Below are positions 41,324 to 43,219 of a stretch of DNA of 43,219 nucleotides, in pieces; within the stretch, counting starts at the first letter, position 1; every line of letters begins with the position of its first letter. Source of the stretch: Acidobacteriota bacterium (GTDB lineage: Bacteria > Actinomycetota > Acidimicrobiia > Acidimicrobiales > RAAP-2). Where the stretch lies: NCBI GenBank assembly GCA_018971185.1, contig JAGXBH010000016.1:1-43219 (forward strand), given 5' to 3'. A program made the position numbers and the translations under genes. The notes beneath the pieces are model-generated. The model was not told where the DNA came from and did no database searches. It saw only the letters and a list, made by a program, of their open reading frames with translations.

Positions 41324-41671
41324 GGGGATGATTGGTTTCGACGTCTGACGTTGAGGTGAGAGAAGCGAGCCGTGGTCTCCGGAGCCACGCTAAAGAGCCG
41401 GAAACAAAAAATAAACGCCAAGCCTCAGCTTGTGCTTGCTGCTTAGGCAGCAACGTCCACCTGTGCCCAGTCCCGCGGCGCAGATTACGGGCGTCAAAAA
41501 AGTGGGACTCACCTTCGACACTCGCTAGTGGTGTGGTCGGGACAACTTAGCTAACTACGGATCACCGCTGGCGCACACAGTGGTGGTGATCCCGACAACT
41601 TCCTGTGGGCTGCGCTCGGAGAAGGATCACCAAGAAGCAGACGGACCCGGGTTCGATTCCCGGCATCTCCA
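41324..41671 (+). ncRNA. ssrA: Transfer-messenger RNA (tmRNA)
   Basis: The 5' end GGGGATGATTGGTTTCGAC and the 3' GGGTTCGATTCCCGGCATCTCC are diagnostic; GGGGATG pairs with CATCTCC in the acceptor stem and CCA is not fully encoded (ACCG). The tag frame ends in codons for AKPQLVLAA and a TAG stop at 41444-41446, a typical -LAA degradation tag. The resume codon is unclear: a run of six A residues (41406-41411) puts the expected Ala-Asn start out of frame with the tag end. The upstream in-frame residues read KQKIN. Confidence 0.95.
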
Positions 41672-42051
41672 CCGACCGGCGCGTGCGCGCCGTGGTTGCG
41701 ACCATCGCCGCTGGTGGATACCCGATGGACGGATCGGCGAGTTTTTGAGTTTGGCCGTCTCCGCCGCCGAGGACTTCGCCGGGCCCGGAGCTCGGGCGCC
41801 TCTCGAACGTCCTTGGTGGCATTTGCGAACGACATCGATGGCGTTGCGTGACCGACCAATTTGGTTACGAGGTTGCCAACCAAATTGGTCGAGGCTTCTA
41901 GACCAAGAATCGGCTCGAACTTCGATATCTTCACGGAAACTTCACGATTTCTCTTTCGAATTGTGTTACGTTCTGCACCACTCGGACGAAGTTACTCACT
42001 AGTAAGCGTCACCAATCGTGAGTACAAAGCGCCGGGGATGTTCGGGGGGAC
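41672..42051 (+). other. 380-bp gap between tmRNA and livH; regulatory repeats, no gene
   Basis: A CGGCGCG-TG-CGCGCCG hairpin (41675-41690) may end tmRNA. A 14-bp perfect inverted repeat lies at 41853-41891. The 3' part is AT-rich with a possible TACGTT -10 (41967-41972) and a leader that can form a TACTCAC/GTGAGTA stem (41993-41999, 42018-42024). No credible reading frame was found. Confidence 0.55.
41853..41891. repeat. 14-bp inverted repeat made of two ACCAAWTTGGT palindromes
   Basis: Arms 41853-41866 and 41878-41891 are perfect complements. Each arm contains an 11-bp palindrome, ACCAATTTGGT (41855-41865) and ACCAAATTGGT (41879-41889), with centres 24 bp apart. This looks like a double operator for a dimeric regulator controlling the liv genes. 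Confidence 0.6.
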
Positions 42052-42933
42052 ATGAATATTTTCTGGATCAGCCTGGGGCAGGGTCTTGCGGTCGCCGCGA
42101 TCCTCGCCCTCTCGTCAGTGGCGTTCACCCTGGAGTACGCGGTGAGCCGGGTCGTGAACTTGGCCCACGGTGAAGTGCTCACTATTGGTGCCTACGCCGC
42201 CTACGTCAGTGAGGTGAATCTCCATCAGAACATCTACGTCTGCGCGATCATCGCCACCGTGTTCGGCTCGTTGGCCGCGGTGGCGATGAACTGGACGGTG
42301 ATCGAGCGATTCCGCAACCAGAAGTCGCTCTCGACACTGATCGCCACCCTCGGGGTGTCGTTGGTGCTGCAGAACATGCTCCTGATCATCTTCGGCGGTG
42401 CCAGCCTCTCGTACGCCTTCTCCCAGGGCAACCTCCTGCACGTGGGACCCTTCTACTGGACCACCCTCACCATCGAGGTCATGGTCTCGGCGGTCCTCGT
42501 CGCGTTCCTCATCTACGTCCTGCTACAGCGCACGCGACTGGGCAAGGCCCTGCGTGCCGTGTCGCAGAACCGTGAACTCTCCCAGGTGAGTGGAATCCCG
42601 GCACGGGGAATCGTGATGCGCACGTGGGCCGTGGCGGGCGCGGTCTCGGGGTTCGCGGGATTCCTCTACGGCGAGACCGTCGGCACCATCTCACCCACCA
42701 TCGGCAACGGGTTCTTACTCCTTTCGATCACCGCAGCGGTCGGCGGAGGTCTGGGGCGTCCCTACGCCACCCTGGGCGGGGCGCTCACGCTCGGTCTGGT
42801 GATGTCCATCGCCGGCACCTACGTGTCCTCGGCGTACCAGTTGGTGATCGCCTTCGGCTTCCTCGTGGTCATGCTCCTGATCAAACCCAACGGCATCTTC
42901 GTGCGTGGTTCGGCCCAGATGGTGCGTGCCTGA
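42052..42933 (+). CDS. Branched-chain amino acid ABC transporter permease (LivH type)
   Basis: The 293-residue product has eight hydrophobic segments and LivH signatures: LALSSVAFTLEYAVSRVVNLAHGEVLTIGAYAAY, then LQRTRLGKALRAVSQN.ELSQVSGIP, the loop that contacts the ATPase. It forms the membrane channel with the next gene product. Ligands in this family include branched-chain amino acids, urea and amides; which one applies cannot be told here. The ATG at 42052 follows a GGGGGGA stretch. Confidence 0.9.
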   Translation: MNIFWISLGQGLAVAAILALSSVAFTLEYAVSRVVNLAHGEVLTIGAYAAYVSEVNLHQNIYVCAIIATVFGSLAAVAMNWTVIERFRNQKSLSTLIATLGVSLVLQNMLLIIFGGASLSYAFSQGNLLHVGPFYWTTLTIEVMVSAVLVAFLIYVLLQRTRLGKALRAVSQNRELSQVSGIPARGIVMRTWAVAGAVSGFAGFLYGETVGTISPTIGNGFLLLSITAAVGGGLGRPYATLGGALTLGLVMSIAGTYVSSAYQLVIAFGFLVVMLLIKPNGIFVRGSAQMVRA

Positions 42934-43219
42934 TGCTGCAATACTGGACCGCCATCCTCACCGAGGCCACCATCTTCGCGGTGCTGGCGCTGGGCATCGA
43001 CATGATCTGGGGCTGGGCCGGCGACTTCGACCTGTCGGCGTACGCCTACTTCGCCCTCGGCGTCTACATGACGATCGTCATGACCATCGGCAAGCCCCAG
43101 TCGCCCGTGGAGTACATACTCGGTTGGCACCTCCCCTATCCCGTCGCCGTCGTGATCGCGGTGGTCGTCGTCGTGGCCTTCGCCGCCATCATCGGAGCGA
43201 TCGCACTGCGCAGCCTGCG
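42933..43219 (+). CDS. Branched-chain amino acid ABC transporter permease (LivM type), truncated by window edge
   Basis: The ATG at 42933 overlaps the livH stop by one base (TGATG). The visible 95 codons give LivM-like sequence: a first helix (IFAVLALGIDMIWGWAGDFDLSAYAYFALGVYMT) and a second helix (VAVVIAVVVVVAFAAIIGAI). The gene continues beyond the window. Confidence 0.88.
   Translation, partial: MLQYWTAILTEATIFAVLALGIDMIWGWAGDFDLSAYAYFALGVYMTIVMTIGKPQSPVEYILGWHLPYPVAVVIAVVVVVAFAAIIGAIALRSL

Noticed and set aside
1..43219. CRISPR arrays, prophage, transposons, toxin-antitoxin or biosynthetic clusters
   Set aside because: No regularly spaced repeats with spacers, no integrase, transposase, phage structural or modular synthase genes were seen; the window is core genome.

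Overview
This window looks like chromosomal core from a high-GC member of the Actinomycetota. Three things support that: the DUF3040 protein, the mec-cysO-cysM thiocarboxylate cysteine cluster placed near rph and rdgB (an arrangement known from mycobacteria), and the many four-base GTGA/ATGA gene overlaps. The dcw cluster is trimmed and carries a MurC-MurB fusion, and many genes appear leaderless. Together these make a deep lineage such as Acidimicrobiia plausible, but that placement is inference. I see no prophage, insertion sequence, CRISPR array or defence island.

Region 1 (1-11000, minus strand) is the division and cell wall cluster. It reads mraZ, rsmH, an ftsL-like gene, ftsI, murE, mraY, ftsW, murG, a fused murC-murB, and the first 21 codons of a probable ftsQ. 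Almost every junction is a GTGA or TGATG overlap, so the genes should be translationally coupled. murF and murD are missing from their usual places. Upstream of mraZ lies a phased array of seven TGG triplets at exact 10-bp spacing, the probable MraZ operator.

Region 2 (11050-14260, minus strand) holds a DUF3040 membrane protein, a ROK sugar kinase, a small unknown protein, an HNH protein and a lipoate-ligase-like protein. A 498-bp gap without a convincing gene follows.

Region 3 (14260-19620, plus strand) holds nhaA, a Fur-family regulator, a two-gene ABC-2 exporter, and a fused AccD/AccA-type carboxyltransferase that converges on a class III CoA-transferase.

Region 4 (19610-25250, minus strand) holds the CoA-transferase, an HSL-type esterase, a three-gene polar amino acid ABC importer, tRNA-Gly(GCC) and dut. 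Region 5 (25300-31440) has orn coupled to an acyl-CoA synthetase, a 1-Cys peroxiredoxin on the minus strand, a HAD phosphatase and a PAS-PAS-GGDEF-EAL protein.

Region 6 (31460-34280) is a clpP-wzm-wzt operon on the minus strand, divergent from tRNA-Leu(UAG). Region 7 (34650-36830) is a DEAD-box helicase fused to a C-terminal cold-shock domain, followed by an FKBP. Region 8 (36840-40690, minus strand) holds a LON-domain protein, rdgB, rph, cysM, cysO (with two extra residues after the diglycine) and the JAMM protease mec. Region 9 (40740-43219, plus strand) holds smpB and tmRNA, which work together in ribosome rescue, and then livH and a truncated livM.

The most striking window-wide signal is a TANNNT hexamer exactly six bases before the start codon in at least eight genes. 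This implies leaderless transcription and helps fix several start codons.
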